Below, in pieces: positions 17,781-27,116 of a stretch of DNA of 27,116 bases. The notes under the pieces were generated by a model. It did not search any database, was not told the DNA's origin, and saw only the letters and a program-made list of their open reading frames with translations. Each line of letters opens with the position of its first letter. Position 1 is the first letter of the stretch. This DNA comes from REEB85 sp018971455 (lineage in GTDB: Bacteria > Pseudomonadota > Alphaproteobacteria > Acetobacterales > Acetobacteraceae). The position numbers and the translations under genes were made by a program. The stretch lies in the NCBI GenBank assembly GCA_028871195.1, contig JAGWNT010000056.1:1-27116 (forward strand). Direction: 5' to 3'.

Positions 17781-20705
17781 GTGGCGACGATTTCCTGGAA
17801 TGCCGCCACATCGGCCGATTGGGCGGTGGTGGCCGATTGGGCGGGTGGCGTCCTGCCCGGCACCGCGGATACCGCCCTGCTTGCCTCGACCGGCGCCTAT
17901 CCGGTGACCATCGCCAGCACGGAGAGCTTCGCGATCGGCGCGCTTGCCCAGCAGAGCGGCCGGCTCAGCCTGCTCGGCGTGCTGGACATCGCGACCGCCT
18001 CCACCATCGCGGCCGGCGCGGTACTGGATGGCGGCGGCACGTTCCTCCAGACCGGCATGCTGCAAGGTGCGGGCGGGCTGACCAATTCCGGCCTGGTCAT
18101 CGCGGACTCATCGGGCAACACCCTGATGATCTCCACGGCGACGTTCACCAATCAGGGCACGCTGAGCGCTGCCAACCAGGCGATTGCCTATATCTACGCC
18201 GGCACCTTCACCAATTTCTCCGCCGGCACGCTCACCGGCGGCAGCTATGTGGTGAGCGGATCGGGCGCTGCGATCAATCTCTTCGATCCCAGCGGCGCGA
18301 GCGCCGAAATCGTCACCGACGCCGCCGCCATCACGCTCGATGGCCCGGGTGCCGCCTTCATCGGGTTCAAGACGGTTGGCACCAGCACGAGCTCCGCGAG
18401 TCTCGAGGCCTCGCTGACCAGCATCGCCGCCGGTGGCGTGCTGGCGGTTCTGGGCGGACGGGATTACAGCACGACGAACGCGCTCGGCATCGCAGGCGCG
18501 CTGCAGCTTGCCGGCGGCACCGTCGCGGCCGGCGGGCTCACCCTGGCGAGCGGCGGGCGCATCGAGGGCTACGGCACCATTGCCACGACCATCGCCAATG
18601 GCGGCCTCGTCGACGCGCATGGGGGCGTGCTTGATCTGGCGGCCGGGCTGTCGGGAGCGGGGGCGTTGCAGGTCGACGCCAATGCCTTCCTGGCACTGGC
18701 GGGCGCGATCGGCCAGCCGATCCTCGACAATGGCACGGTGCAGGCGGTGAGCGGCACGCTCAGCCTGTCCGGCACGATCACCGGCAGCGGCGGCTTCCTG
18801 GTGCAGGGCGGCAGCGCGGGCGCGGTGACAACGCTCGATCTGGCAAGTGCCGTCTCCGGTGCGGTCGCGTTCAACGGCGCCTACGGCGCGCTGCGGCTGG
18901 AAAGCCCCGCCGGCTTCTCGGGCGCCATCATCGGCTTCGGCACCGGCGACACGATCGAGCTGGTCGGCGCGGTGGCGACCGGGGCGACGTTGAGTGGTGG
19001 CACGCTGAGCATACTCAACGGGTCGAGCACCATCGATACGCTGAGCCTGTCGGGCAATTATGCTGGTGCGAGCTTCACCGCCGCCACCAGTGGCGGCGTT
19101 GCCATGATCACGGCGAGCGGCATCGCCCCGCGCGACTACGTGCTCGAAGGACCGTCCTGGCACAGCAAGACCATCACCTGGAGCCTCGCCACCACGACCT
19201 ACGCGGGCGACACCGCGAATGCCTTCAGCAGCACGATCGATCCGGCGGCGCAATCGGCCTATGTCAGCGTCATTGAGCAGGCGCTGGGCATCTGGTCGAG
19301 CTACTCGGGCATCACCTTCGTGCAGCAGGCCGATGCGACGACGGTGGCCGGCGCGGCCGACATCCGCATCGGCTGGGGCGACCTCATCAGCTCGGGCGGC
19401 GAGATCGGCCAATCGGCCTATTCCTATCTCGGCGACCAGATGCAGACCGATTCGATCGTGCGCCTGGAGGATCCGGCACAGGTCGCCCTGGTCGCCAGCC
19501 CGACGGTGACCGGCGGCTACACCTATTCCGGCTACAGCAGCACGCTCTACCAGGTCGCGGTGCATGAGCTCGGGCACGCGCTCGGCCTCGGCCATTCGAC
19601 CGACCCGAACGCCGTCATGTACCCGACGGCCCAGGGCGTCACCAACCAGGCGCCCGATGCCAGCGACATTGCCGGCATCCAGGCGCTCTACGCCGCCGTC
19701 AGCTGCTATGCCGCGGGGACGGCGATCCTCACCGCCTCCGGCGAGGTTGCGGTGGAGGCGTTGCGGGTGGGTGACCGTGTTGCGGGCCTGGATGCGGGCG
19801 CGCTGCTGCGCGTGCGCTGGATCGGGCGGCGGCGTCTCGACCCCTCGCGCCATGCCCGCCCGCAGGACGTTCAGCCGATCACCGTGCAGGCCGGCGCCTT
19901 CGCTCCGGGCATGCCCCGCCGCGATCTGCGGCTGAGCCCGGATCACGCCGTGTTCGTCGATGGCGTGCTGGTGCCGGTTCGCTATCTGGTGAACGGCGCC
20001 ACGATCCGCCGCGAGACGGTGCGCGACGTGACCTATTTCCACGTCGAGCTGGAAGATGCGGCGGGGCGGATCGTGCACGACGTTCTGCTCGCCGAGGGAA
20101 TGCCGGCCGAGAGCTTTCTGGACACCGGCGCGCGCGCGGCCTTCGGCGGCGCCGCCACGCAGCTGCATCCGGATTTCGCCGCCCGGCTGTGGGATCGCGC
20201 CGCCTGCGCGCCGCTGCATGTCGGCGGCCCCAGGGTCGCGGCGATCCGTCACGCGGTCCTGGCGCGCGCCGACCTGCTCGGCTTCGGCCGCGATCGGAAC
20301 CCGGCCCTCGAAGCCGAGATCGACGGGCGGGTCTTCCCGCCGGCCGCGCAGGCCGGCCTGCGCTATATGTTCGCGCTGCCGGCGGGCAGGGCGGTGCTGC
20401 GCAGCCGCACCGCAATTCCGGCCGAGAACGGGGCAACCGACACCGATACGCGCTGCCTCGGCGTGGCCGTCGCCGCCCTTGCGATCGACGGCCGGGGGCT
20501 CGACCTCGACGACCCGTGCCTCGGCGCGGGGTTTTTCCCGATCGAGCATGCCGGGGACAGCGCCTGGCGATGGACCGACGGGGCCGCCGTGCTGCACCTG
20601 ACAGCGCCCGCACGGCTGGAGGTGACGCTGGCGGCCACTCTGCCCTATTGGGTGCCGCGCGGGTCGGAACGGCGCGGGCCGCAGCCACGGCGGTCTCTGC
20701 TATAA
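17781..20705 (+). CDS. Metalloprotease with C-terminal Hint domain, probably secreted
   Basis: This 974-residue protein has three regions. Residues 1 to about 450 are a Gly/Ala/Ser/Thr-rich beta-repeat region with NxG turns and no Sec signal, opening with the SWNAATSADW pattern common in large exported proteins of this bacterial group. Residues about 455-640 form a matrixin/serralysin-like zinc protease: the site HELGHALGLGH spans 595-605 (His595, Glu596, His599, His605), and the Met-turn VMYP follows (Met613). Residues 642 to about 800 are a Hint_2-type domain, starting with Cys642 (CYAAGTAILT), VEALRVGD, the LSPDHA block (His722) and the LVNGATI and HDVLLAEGMPAESFLDTG segments. Type I secretion is likely by analogy, but no exporter genes are nearby. 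GTG 17781 follows AAGGAGG by five bases. The gene ends 7 bp before a histidine kinase gene and probably shares its transcript. Confidence 0.85.
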   Translation: MATISWNAATSADWAVVADWAGGVLPGTADTALLASTGAYPVTIASTESFAIGALAQQSGRLSLLGVLDIATASTIAAGAVLDGGGTFLQTGMLQGAGGLTNSGLVIADSSGNTLMISTATFTNQGTLSAANQAIAYIYAGTFTNFSAGTLTGGSYVVSGSGAAINLFDPSGASAEIVTDAAAITLDGPGAAFIGFKTVGTSTSSASLEASLTSIAAGGVLAVLGGRDYSTTNALGIAGALQLAGGTVAAGGLTLASGGRIEGYGTIATTIANGGLVDAHGGVLDLAAGLSGAGALQVDANAFLALAGAIGQPILDNGTVQAVSGTLSLSGTITGSGGFLVQGGSAGAVTTLDLASAVSGAVAFNGAYGALRLESPAGFSGAIIGFGTGDTIELVGAVATGATLSGGTLSILNGSSTIDTLSLSGNYAGASFTAATSGGVAMITASGIAPRDYVLEGPSWHSKTITWSLATTTYAGDTANAFSSTIDPAAQSAYVSVIEQALGIWSSYSGITFVQQADATTVAGAADIRIGWGDLISSGGEIGQSAYSYLGDQMQTDSIVRLEDPAQVALVASPTVTGGYTYSGYSSTLYQVAVHELGHALGLGHSTDPNAVMYPTAQGVTNQAPDASDIAGIQALYAAVSCYAAGTAILTASGEVAVEALRVGDRVAGLDAGALLRVRWIGRRRLDPSRHARPQDVQPITVQAGAFAPGMPRRDLRLSPDHAVFVDGVLVPVRYLVNGATIRRETVRDVTYFHVELEDAAGRIVHDVLLAEGMPAESFLDTGARAAFGGAATQLHPDFAARLWDRAACAPLHVGGPRVAAIRHAVLARADLLGFGRDRNPALEAEIDGRVFPPAAQAGLRYMFALPAGRAVLRSRTAIPAENGATDTDTRCLGVAVAALAIDGRGLDLDDPCLGAGFFPIEHAGDSAWRWTDGAAVLHLTAPARLEVTLAATLPYWVPRGSERRGPQPRRSLL

Positions 20706-20712
20706 GGCGTCC

Positions 20713-22148
20713 GTGCGCTCCCTTCGCTCCCGGCTCTCCGCGCTCTGGCTGCTCTCGCTGGTGGCGGTCGTCGCACTCGGCTTTCTGCTGGTCGGGCTCT
20801 ACCGGCAATCCACCGAGGCCCTGGCCGACCGTGGGGCCACGCTGGCGAGCGAGTCCTGCCGCGCCATCGCCGACCGCTACGGCTATTACGCGGCCGGTTG
20901 GGCGGGGCCAGCGCCGGCCGCCGACAGCGCGCAGAATGCCGCTCTGCGCGCCGATCTCACCGCTGTCGCGCGGTTCGCGCTGGCCGATCGCCCGGGTCTG
21001 GCCGGCGGGTTCTGGCGCCAGGGCGGCGGGCTGATCGCCACCACCGCCCCGCTGACCGCGACCCTGACCGCCGCCATCGCCAGCCAGGCGCAGGCCTCGC
21101 TGACCGACAGCGCGGGGCAGAGCGGCCTCGTCACGCAGGGGCCATCCTCCATCGTTCTTCGCACCTGCGCGCTGTCCGGCCCGGTGGCGGGCCTGGTCGC
21201 ATGGACGGCGGTGACGCTGCTGCAGGCCCCGGGACAGGACCGGCTGCGCCTGGGCCTCGGCGTGCTGCTCGCGCTGGCCGTGCTGATGTCCGGCCTGCTG
21301 GCCTGGACGGTGATGGCCTGGTCGCGCCGCATCACCCTCATCGAGGCCGCGCTGACCCAGCACGAGGCCGGCGCCCTGCCGCATCTGCCGCGCACCGGCG
21401 AGCGGGAGCTGGACCGCATCGTCGCGGCCCTCAATGCCGCCGGAGAGCGGCTGGCCGAGGCGCGGCGGCGCGGCGAGGCCCTGGCGGCACAGGTGGCGCT
21501 GTCCGAGCGGCTGGCCGCACTCGGCCGGGTGGCGGCCGGCGTCGCCCATGAAATCCGCAACCCGATCGCCGCCATGCGCCTCACCGCCGAGAACGCGCTG
21601 GCGGCAGAACCGGCACGGCGCGGCGCGGCGCTCGAGGCGATGCTGCGCCAGGTGGCGCGGCTCGACCGGTTGAGCGGCGAACTCCTGGCGATGACCCAAC
21701 GCCGCACGCCGCGGCCGGCGACAACGGATGTCACCGCCCTGCTCGCTGAGGCGGCCGCCGCGCACGGCACCGCCGCGGTCGCCGTCCAGGTCGAGGCCGC
21801 CGGCGGCGGGCGCATCGCGGGAATGGCGGACCCGGCCCTGCTCGGCGGCGTGCTCGACAATCTGCTCGGCAATGCGGTGCGCCACACCCCGGCCGGCGGG
21901 CAGGTGCGGCTGCGCGCCGAGGCCGACGCGCACCGCCTCGTCATCGAGGTTGCCGATGGCGGCCCGGGTGTCGATCCCGCCCTGCGCGGCAGCCTGTTCG
22001 AGCCGTTCGTCACCGGCCGTGCCGACGGCACCGGGCTGGGCCTTGCGATCGCCCGCGAACTCGCGGCCGCCCATGGCGGGACGCTGGTGCTGGCCGATCC
22101 GGGGGGCGCGCCGGCGGGGCAGGGGGCGGTGTTCCGGCTGGAGGTGCC

Positions 22149-22164
<16 letters not shown>
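20713..22164 (+). CDS. Membrane sensor histidine kinase, NtrB-like core
   Basis: This 483-residue kinase has two membrane spans (about 9-30 and 181-203) around a periplasmic sensor of about 150 residues, which resembles no domain I recognise. A HAMP-like linker follows to about 255. The dimerisation domain has phospho-acceptor His279 in HEIRNPIAAMRL. The ATPase domain shows the N box NLLGNAVRH, the G1 box DGGPGVD, an F box LFEPFVT and the G2 box GTGLGLAIA. The GTG start at 20713 has AAGG upstream and lies 7 bp after the protease stop. Its end overlaps the response regulator by 16 bp, so kinase and regulator are certainly a pair. The sensed signal is unknown; location argues for an envelope or extracellular signal. 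Confidence 0.92.
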
Positions 22165-23510
<1,346 letters not shown>

Positions 23511-23537
23511 ATCTTTTAACATCAGCATCTAACGATC

Positions 23538-23553
23538 TGGCACGGGGCTTGCG
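23538..23553 (+). promoter_or_regulatory. Sigma-54 -24/-12 promoter, perfect consensus
   Basis: TGGCACGGGGCTTGCG matches every informative base of TGGCACG-N4-TTGC. It lies 28 bp after the stop of the NtrC-type regulator and gives a predicted start near 23564, about 37 nt before the start codon of the Met-rich exported protein. The preceding stretch AAATAAATCTTTTAAC is unusually AT-rich for this genome and may help DNA bending or IHF binding (inference). Confidence 0.85.
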
Positions 23554-23600
23554 ATGTGGTCGGTGCGGGCGGCTTCGGCTCGCCACTGATGGAGATCATG

Positions 23601-24335
23601 ATGACCAAGATGAAATCCGCCCTGCTCGCCGCGACACTGCTGGTCGGCGGGGGCGGCATTGCCCTGGCCCAGGGCGCCTCGACCTACGATCCGGCCCAGC
23701 TGCCGGTGGTGAAGGGCAAGGTCGCGCAATACACGCTCACTCCGCGCGGCGATGTCGATGGCCTGATCCTGGCCGATGGGACCGAGGTTCATACCAACCC
23801 GCGCCTGTCCACCCAGCTCGTTTTCGCGGTGAAGCCGGGTGACGCCGTGACGATCCATGGCCTCAAGGCTCGCGCCGAGCCGATGGTGGCCGCAGCCTCC
23901 GTCACCAACGACGCGACGGGTGCCACTGTGAGCGGCGGCGGCGAGCGCCGTGGCTGGGGTGCGGCCATGGACGCCAGCGGAACGGTGAAGGAGGTTCTGC
24001 ACACCCCGCATGGTGACGCCAACGGCGTGCTCCTCTCCGATGGCACGGTGGTGCGCCTGCCGCCGCCGGACGCGACCCGCCTGGCCGCCGACCTGGCGGT
24101 GGGCAAGCCGCTCTACGTGCAGGGCAACGGCATCGCCTCGCCGCTCGGGCGGGTGGTGATGGCGCGCCAGATCGGACCCGACAAGTCCAAGCTGACTGAA
24201 ATCCGCGGCCCGCACCCGCGCTTCGGCTGGATGCATGAGGGCATGGCCCGCATGGGCGGGATGATGCATGGCGGGATGATGGGCGATGACGGGATGGGCG
24301 GCGGCATGATGGGCCATCGCCCGCCCTCCAACTGA
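23601..24335 (+). CDS. Exported two-module protein with Met/His-rich tail
   Basis: This 244-residue protein starts with a Sec signal peptide (MTKMKSALLAATLLVGGGGI.., cleavage after ALA at about residue 23). Two similar modules follow, at about 38-90 and 126-179. Each has the pattern G-x-V, TPxGD, xxG, LxDGT, V, L, a Gly near the end and a V-x-G strand, suggesting a duplicated small beta (OB-like) fold. The tail, residues 204-244, contains ten Met and four His among Gly residues (MHEGM, MGGMMHGGMMG), a composition known from periplasmic copper-binding proteins. I do not recognise the family. ATG 23601 is chosen because GGAG at 23591 lies six bases before it; ATG 23598 is possible. It is the probable target of the upstream kinase/activator pair. 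Metal binding is inference. Confidence 0.8.
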   Translation: MTKMKSALLAATLLVGGGGIALAQGASTYDPAQLPVVKGKVAQYTLTPRGDVDGLILADGTEVHTNPRLSTQLVFAVKPGDAVTIHGLKARAEPMVAAASVTNDATGATVSGGGERRGWGAAMDASGTVKEVLHTPHGDANGVLLSDGTVVRLPPPDATRLAADLAVGKPLYVQGNGIASPLGRVVMARQIGPDKSKLTEIRGPHPRFGWMHEGMARMGGMMHGGMMGDDGMGGGMMGHRPPSN

Positions 24336-24353
24336 ACGCGCCGCCGCCAGGCC

Positions 24354-24389
24354 CCCCCTTTCCTCGCCCAAGCGGGGGGAGGGGGTTTT
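24354..24389 (+). terminator. Strong rho-independent terminator
   Basis: The arms 24354-24367 and 24372-24385 form a 14-bp stem with a few G-T pairs and a CCAA loop, followed by TTTT and then CTTGT. It lies 18 bp after the stop of the Met-rich protein and closes that unit. Confidence 0.82.
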
Positions 24390-24438
24390 CTTGTACGGCC
24401 GGCGCTGGCAGGGTCATCGCGTTCATGGAGGAATGGCG

Positions 24439-26067
24439 ATGGCGCGGATGACCGGCGGCGAGGCGATCGTGGACGGGTTGCTGCGGCATGGCGTGGACAC
24501 GGTGTTCGGCCTGCCGGGCGCCCAGGTCTATGGCCTGTTCGACGCCTTCGCCCGCGCCTCCAACCAGATTCGGCTGATCACCACGCGCCACGAGCAGAGC
24601 TGCGCCTACATGGCGCTCGGCTATGCCAAATCCTCCGGTCGCCCGGGGGTCTATGCCGTGGTGCCGGGGCCGGGGATGCTCAACACCGCCGCCGCCCTGG
24701 CGACGGCGGCGGGCGTGTGTGCGCCGGTGCTGTGCCTGACCGGCCAGGTGCCCAGCGCCTATCTCGGCCGCGGCCGCGGCCACCTGCACGAACTGGCCGA
24801 CCAGCTCGCCACCATGCGCGGGCTGATCAAATGGGCCGAGCGGATGGAACACCCCTCATCGGTGCCGCATCTCCTCGCGCGCGCCTTCCAGGAGATGCAA
24901 TCGGGGCGCATGGGGCCGGTGGCGCTCGAAATGCCATGGGACCAGTTTCCGCTGACCGCCGAGGTGACGCCGCTCGATCCGCTGCCGGTGCCGGCGGCGC
25001 CGCCGCCGGATGGCGAGATCGCCGCCGCGATCGCCAGGCTGATCGCCTCCGCCAGGATGCCGATGATCTTCGCCGGCGGCGGCGCCGCGGCGGCCGGCGC
25101 CGAGGTGCTGGCATTGGCCGAGCTCGCCGGCGCGCCGGTGGTCTCGTTCCGCGGCGGACGCGGCGTGGTGAGCGATCGCCATCCGCTCGGCCTCACCGTG
25201 GCCGCCGCCCATCGGCTGTGGGCGCAAACCGATCTCGTCATCGGCATCGGCACGCGGCTGGAGACGGCAAGCTGGCGGTGGGGAAACCCGCCGCCCGGCC
25301 TCAAGACGGTGCGTATCGACATCGACCCCGCCGAGATGCGGCGCTACCGGCCGGATCTGGGACTGATCGCCGATGCCGCCGCCGGCGCGCGTGCCGTCTC
25401 GGCCGCCCTGCGCGCGCTGCCGCCGCCTGACAATGCGGCGCGCATCGCGGCGATTTCGACCGCCAGGGCGGAGACCGCGATCGCCATCCAGAAGGTCCAG
25501 CCGCAGATGGCCTATCTCGAAATCTTGCGCGCAAGGCTGCCCGACGACGCCTTCATCGTGGATGAGGTCTGCCAGGCCGGGTTCACCGCCACGTTCGGCT
25601 TCCCGATCTATCACCCCCGTCACTTCGTCAGTTCCGGCTTCCAGGGCACGCTGGGGGCGGGATTCCCGATGGCGCTCGGCGTCAAGGTCGCCAACCCCGA
25701 TGTGCCGGTGGTCTCGATCACCGGCGATGGCGGCTTCCTGTTCGCCGGCGCGGAACTCGCCACCGCCGTGCAGAGCGGCATCAATCTGGTGACCGTGCTG
25801 TTCAACAACAGTGCCTATGGCAACGTCATGCGCGACCAGAAGCGCCTCTATGGCGGCCGGACCTCGGGCTCGGCGCTGCACAACCCGGATTTCCAGGCCT
25901 ATGCGGCGAGCTTCGGCGTGAAATCCTGGCGGGTGCGCGAACCCGCCCAGTTCGCCGCCGCCCTGGACGGCGCACTGGCCGAAAATGCACCGACGCTGAT
26001 CGAGGTGATGACGGACATCGACCATGAGGCGAGCCCATGGGAGTTCCTCTCGCCAGGGCGGGCGTAA
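24439..26067 (+). CDS. ThDP-dependent enzyme, acetolactate-synthase-like large subunit
   Basis: This 542-residue protein has the three-domain layout of the acetolactate synthase / benzoylformate decarboxylase superfamily. The N-terminal pyrimidine-binding domain has VFGLPGAQVYGLFDA and the catalytic Glu52 (TTRHEQS). A central domain has FAGGGAAAAGAEVLALAELAGAPVV. The C-terminal diphosphate-binding domain has the GDG...NN metal motif at 429-457. No small (regulatory) subunit gene is adjacent and the middle domain's FAD site cannot be judged, so it may not be the biosynthetic enzyme; a decarboxylase, an oxalyl-CoA-type or another carboligase is possible. The start at 24439 follows GGAGG by seven bases; an ATG at 24433 is too close. 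It stands alone after a strong terminator, and I see no clear promoter. Confidence 0.85.
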   Translation: MARMTGGEAIVDGLLRHGVDTVFGLPGAQVYGLFDAFARASNQIRLITTRHEQSCAYMALGYAKSSGRPGVYAVVPGPGMLNTAAALATAAGVCAPVLCLTGQVPSAYLGRGRGHLHELADQLATMRGLIKWAERMEHPSSVPHLLARAFQEMQSGRMGPVALEMPWDQFPLTAEVTPLDPLPVPAAPPPDGEIAAAIARLIASARMPMIFAGGGAAAAGAEVLALAELAGAPVVSFRGGRGVVSDRHPLGLTVAAAHRLWAQTDLVIGIGTRLETASWRWGNPPPGLKTVRIDIDPAEMRRYRPDLGLIADAAAGARAVSAALRALPPPDNAARIAAISTARAETAIAIQKVQPQMAYLEILRARLPDDAFIVDEVCQAGFTATFGFPIYHPRHFVSSGFQGTLGAGFPMALGVKVANPDVPVVSITGDGGFLFAGAELATAVQSGINLVTVLFNNSAYGNVMRDQKRLYGGRTSGSALHNPDFQAYAASFGVKSWRVREPAQFAAALDGALAENAPTLIEVMTDIDHEASPWEFLSPGRA

Positions 26068-26103
26068 CGAAGTTAATCCCGCATTTCAACAGGCGGAGAC
26101 AGC

Positions 26104-27021
26104 GTGTTTTATAATATTCGCAACAAGATCCAGCGGGCGAAATTCAACTGGATGGTCAGAGGCATTCTGACGACGCCGCCGCAACCGGCTGGTGAGGGAC
26201 CGGGGGCGATCCTCAGCGTCGTCTCTGCCGCGGACATCGCAATGTATCTCGTGGCGGTCAAATCCTTGCACTCCCGCCTGCCGCAGTTGCGTATCATCAT
26301 CATTGACGATGGAACGCTCCACCCGAAAGATCGGGACATTCTCAGCCGGCATCTGCCGGGTGCCACCCTGATCGCACGCGACGAGATTGTTCTGGGATCG
26401 CTTCCGCCCGATCTGATGTGGCAGAGATTGGCCTGTGTAATCGCTGCGAGTGCGGAGGGGTTTGTCATTCAGCTCGATTCCGACACGGTCACCATCGGTG
26501 CTGTTGATGTCGTCAGGAACTGCATCGAGCAAAACCGCAGCTTCATCATGGCGACGCAGGAATGCCCCCAGATCCAGCCGCTTCCTGTTGCGGTGAAGTT
26601 TGCCGAAGGGCACCCATCACGACATATCCAGATTGTGGCCGAGCAAGCGATGGCGAACCTGCCGGGCGCCGGGATGCTGCGTTATATCCGGGGTTCAGCG
26701 GGGTTCTTCGGGTTGGCTCCTGGGGCGGTGACCCTAGGGCAGGCTGAGGAATTGTTCGCCCGGATGGACGCGCTGACGTCTGGCCGCTTCCTGGAGTGGG
26801 GTGCCGAGCAATTCGGCGCCAATTTCCTGGTCGCGAATACGCCCGAGGCGTGCGCCCTGCCTTATCCGGGATACGCCGTATTCGATCCTGGCTGCGACCC
26901 AGATAAAGCAGTATTTCTGCATTTTATTGGCGCATATCGATTTGACCGTGATGTCTATGCGTATTTTGCGCAAAAAATATTAGCCGAACTTACTCAAGTC
27001 AGTAGAGACAAAATAGCATAA
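26104..27021 (+). CDS. Glycosyltransferase-like protein, GT-A fold suggested
   Basis: This is a 305-residue protein with no signal peptide. A first strand-rich region holds IIIIDDG at 64-70, and a QLDSDT segment at 123-128 provides a DxD-type motif (Asp125, Asp127). Together these are the nucleotide-sugar and metal sites expected in a GT-A glycosyltransferase. I cannot assign a family; similar proteins in exopolysaccharide loci are usually annotated hypothetical. GTG 26104 follows GGCGGAG at a suitable distance. Base composition falls here, especially in the last 150 bp (ATTTTGCGCAAAAAATATTA-like stretches), unlike the rest of the window. It is followed after three bases by another gene, suggesting an operon. 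Confidence 0.6.
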   Translation: MFYNIRNKIQRAKFNWMVRGILTTPPQPAGEGPGAILSVVSAADIAMYLVAVKSLHSRLPQLRIIIIDDGTLHPKDRDILSRHLPGATLIARDEIVLGSLPPDLMWQRLACVIAASAEGFVIQLDSDTVTIGAVDVVRNCIEQNRSFIMATQECPQIQPLPVAVKFAEGHPSRHIQIVAEQAMANLPGAGMLRYIRGSAGFFGLAPGAVTLGQAEELFARMDALTSGRFLEWGAEQFGANFLVANTPEACALPYPGYAVFDPGCDPDKAVFLHFIGAYRFDRDVYAYFAQKILAELTQVSRDKIA

Positions 27022-27024
27022 TAG

Positions 27025-27116
27025 ATGAACAATAGAGTGACCTCATTAATTGCATCAGACGGACGTCCGATTCCACTTCCGGGGCTGACTGGGCTGCGGG
27101 GTGTAGGGGCTATGTG
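27025..27116 (+). CDS. Start of an acyltransferase-3-like membrane protein, truncated by window end
   Basis: The frame opens at ATG 27025, three bases after the previous stop. It reads about 30 codons to the window edge without a stop. The translation contains PLPGLTGLRGVGAM, which resembles the LxGLRGIAAL motif that opens acyltransferase family 3 proteins (OafA/YrhL type), in which the first membrane span begins just after this point. Such enzymes O-acylate surface sugars, which fits a glycosyltransferase neighbour. There is no strong ribosome site, so coupling to the preceding gene is likely. Only the first 30 residues are visible. Confidence 0.5.
   Translation, partial: MNNRVTSLIASDGRPIPLPGLTGLRGVGAM

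Noticed and set aside
17781..19130. Beta-repeat region considered as a CRISPR-like or DNA tandem repeat
   Set aside because: The repetition is only at the level of amino-acid composition and short turns. There are no regularly spaced identical DNA units.
18108..20597. Long (829-codon) open frame antisense to the protease-Hint gene
   Set aside because: It is rich in Arg, Gly and Ala without recognisable motifs, as expected for the complement of a high-GC gene. The plus-strand frame has catalytic motifs, a ribosome site and correct operon spacing.
24406..24421. Sigma-54-like sequence before the ThDP enzyme gene
   Set aside because: TGGCAGGGTCATCGCG has GG and GC at the right spacing, but it lacks TTG and would start transcription at about the ribosome site, too close to the ATG at 24439.

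Overview
The window is about 27 kb of very GC-rich chromosome (roughly 70% G+C by eye) from an alphaproteobacterium. Acetobacteraceae or a near relative in the Rhodospirillales/Acetobacterales is most likely. The grounds are a glnB-glnA pair with a BBP2-type porin beside it, a Hint_2-type secreted protein of a kind common in that family, a DUF2066 protein and strong third-position GC bias. No phage, IS element, CRISPR array or rRNA was seen.

Left part, minus strand (215-6307). A probable operon of serine hydrolase, SDR oxidoreductase and DUF2066 protein lies downstream of a BBP2 outer-membrane porin. The porin lies downstream of glnA and glnB. glnA ends in a clear rho-independent terminator, and the porin has its own upstream region. 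The upstream regions of both glnB and the porin contain sigma-54-like -24/-12 elements.

Middle, plus strand (6592-15666). A PLP aminotransferase, tRNA-His and an L-aspartate dehydrogenase come first. A tightly packed run of eight genes follows: a complete branched-chain-type (HAAT) ABC importer (binding protein, two permeases, two ATPases), then a polar-amino-acid (PAAT) binding protein and permease without their own ATPase, then a MarC-family membrane protein. A sigma-54-like site with one mismatch precedes this run. Together with glnBA it suggests a nitrogen-scavenging neighbourhood.

Right part. A minus-strand fusion of a PD-(D/E)XK-like nuclease and a DUF2075 helicase is a candidate defence gene. 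It is divergent from a large secreted-type metalloprotease carrying a C-terminal Hint domain. The protease gene is followed after only 7 nt by a sensor histidine kinase and an overlapping NtrC-type sigma-54 activator with an intact GAFTGA loop. Just after the activator lies a perfect sigma-54 -24/-12 promoter, with dyad repeats about 110 bp upstream of the predicted start site, driving an exported two-module protein with a Met/His/Gly-rich tail. This protease-Hint / kinase / activator / Met-rich effector set is the best candidate for an undescribed system here. The set ends in a strong terminator.

The window closes with a ThDP-dependent acetolactate-synthase-like enzyme, a glycosyltransferase-like gene of visibly lower GC, and the first codons of an acyltransferase-3-like gene cut by the window edge. 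These last two probably open a surface-polysaccharide locus.
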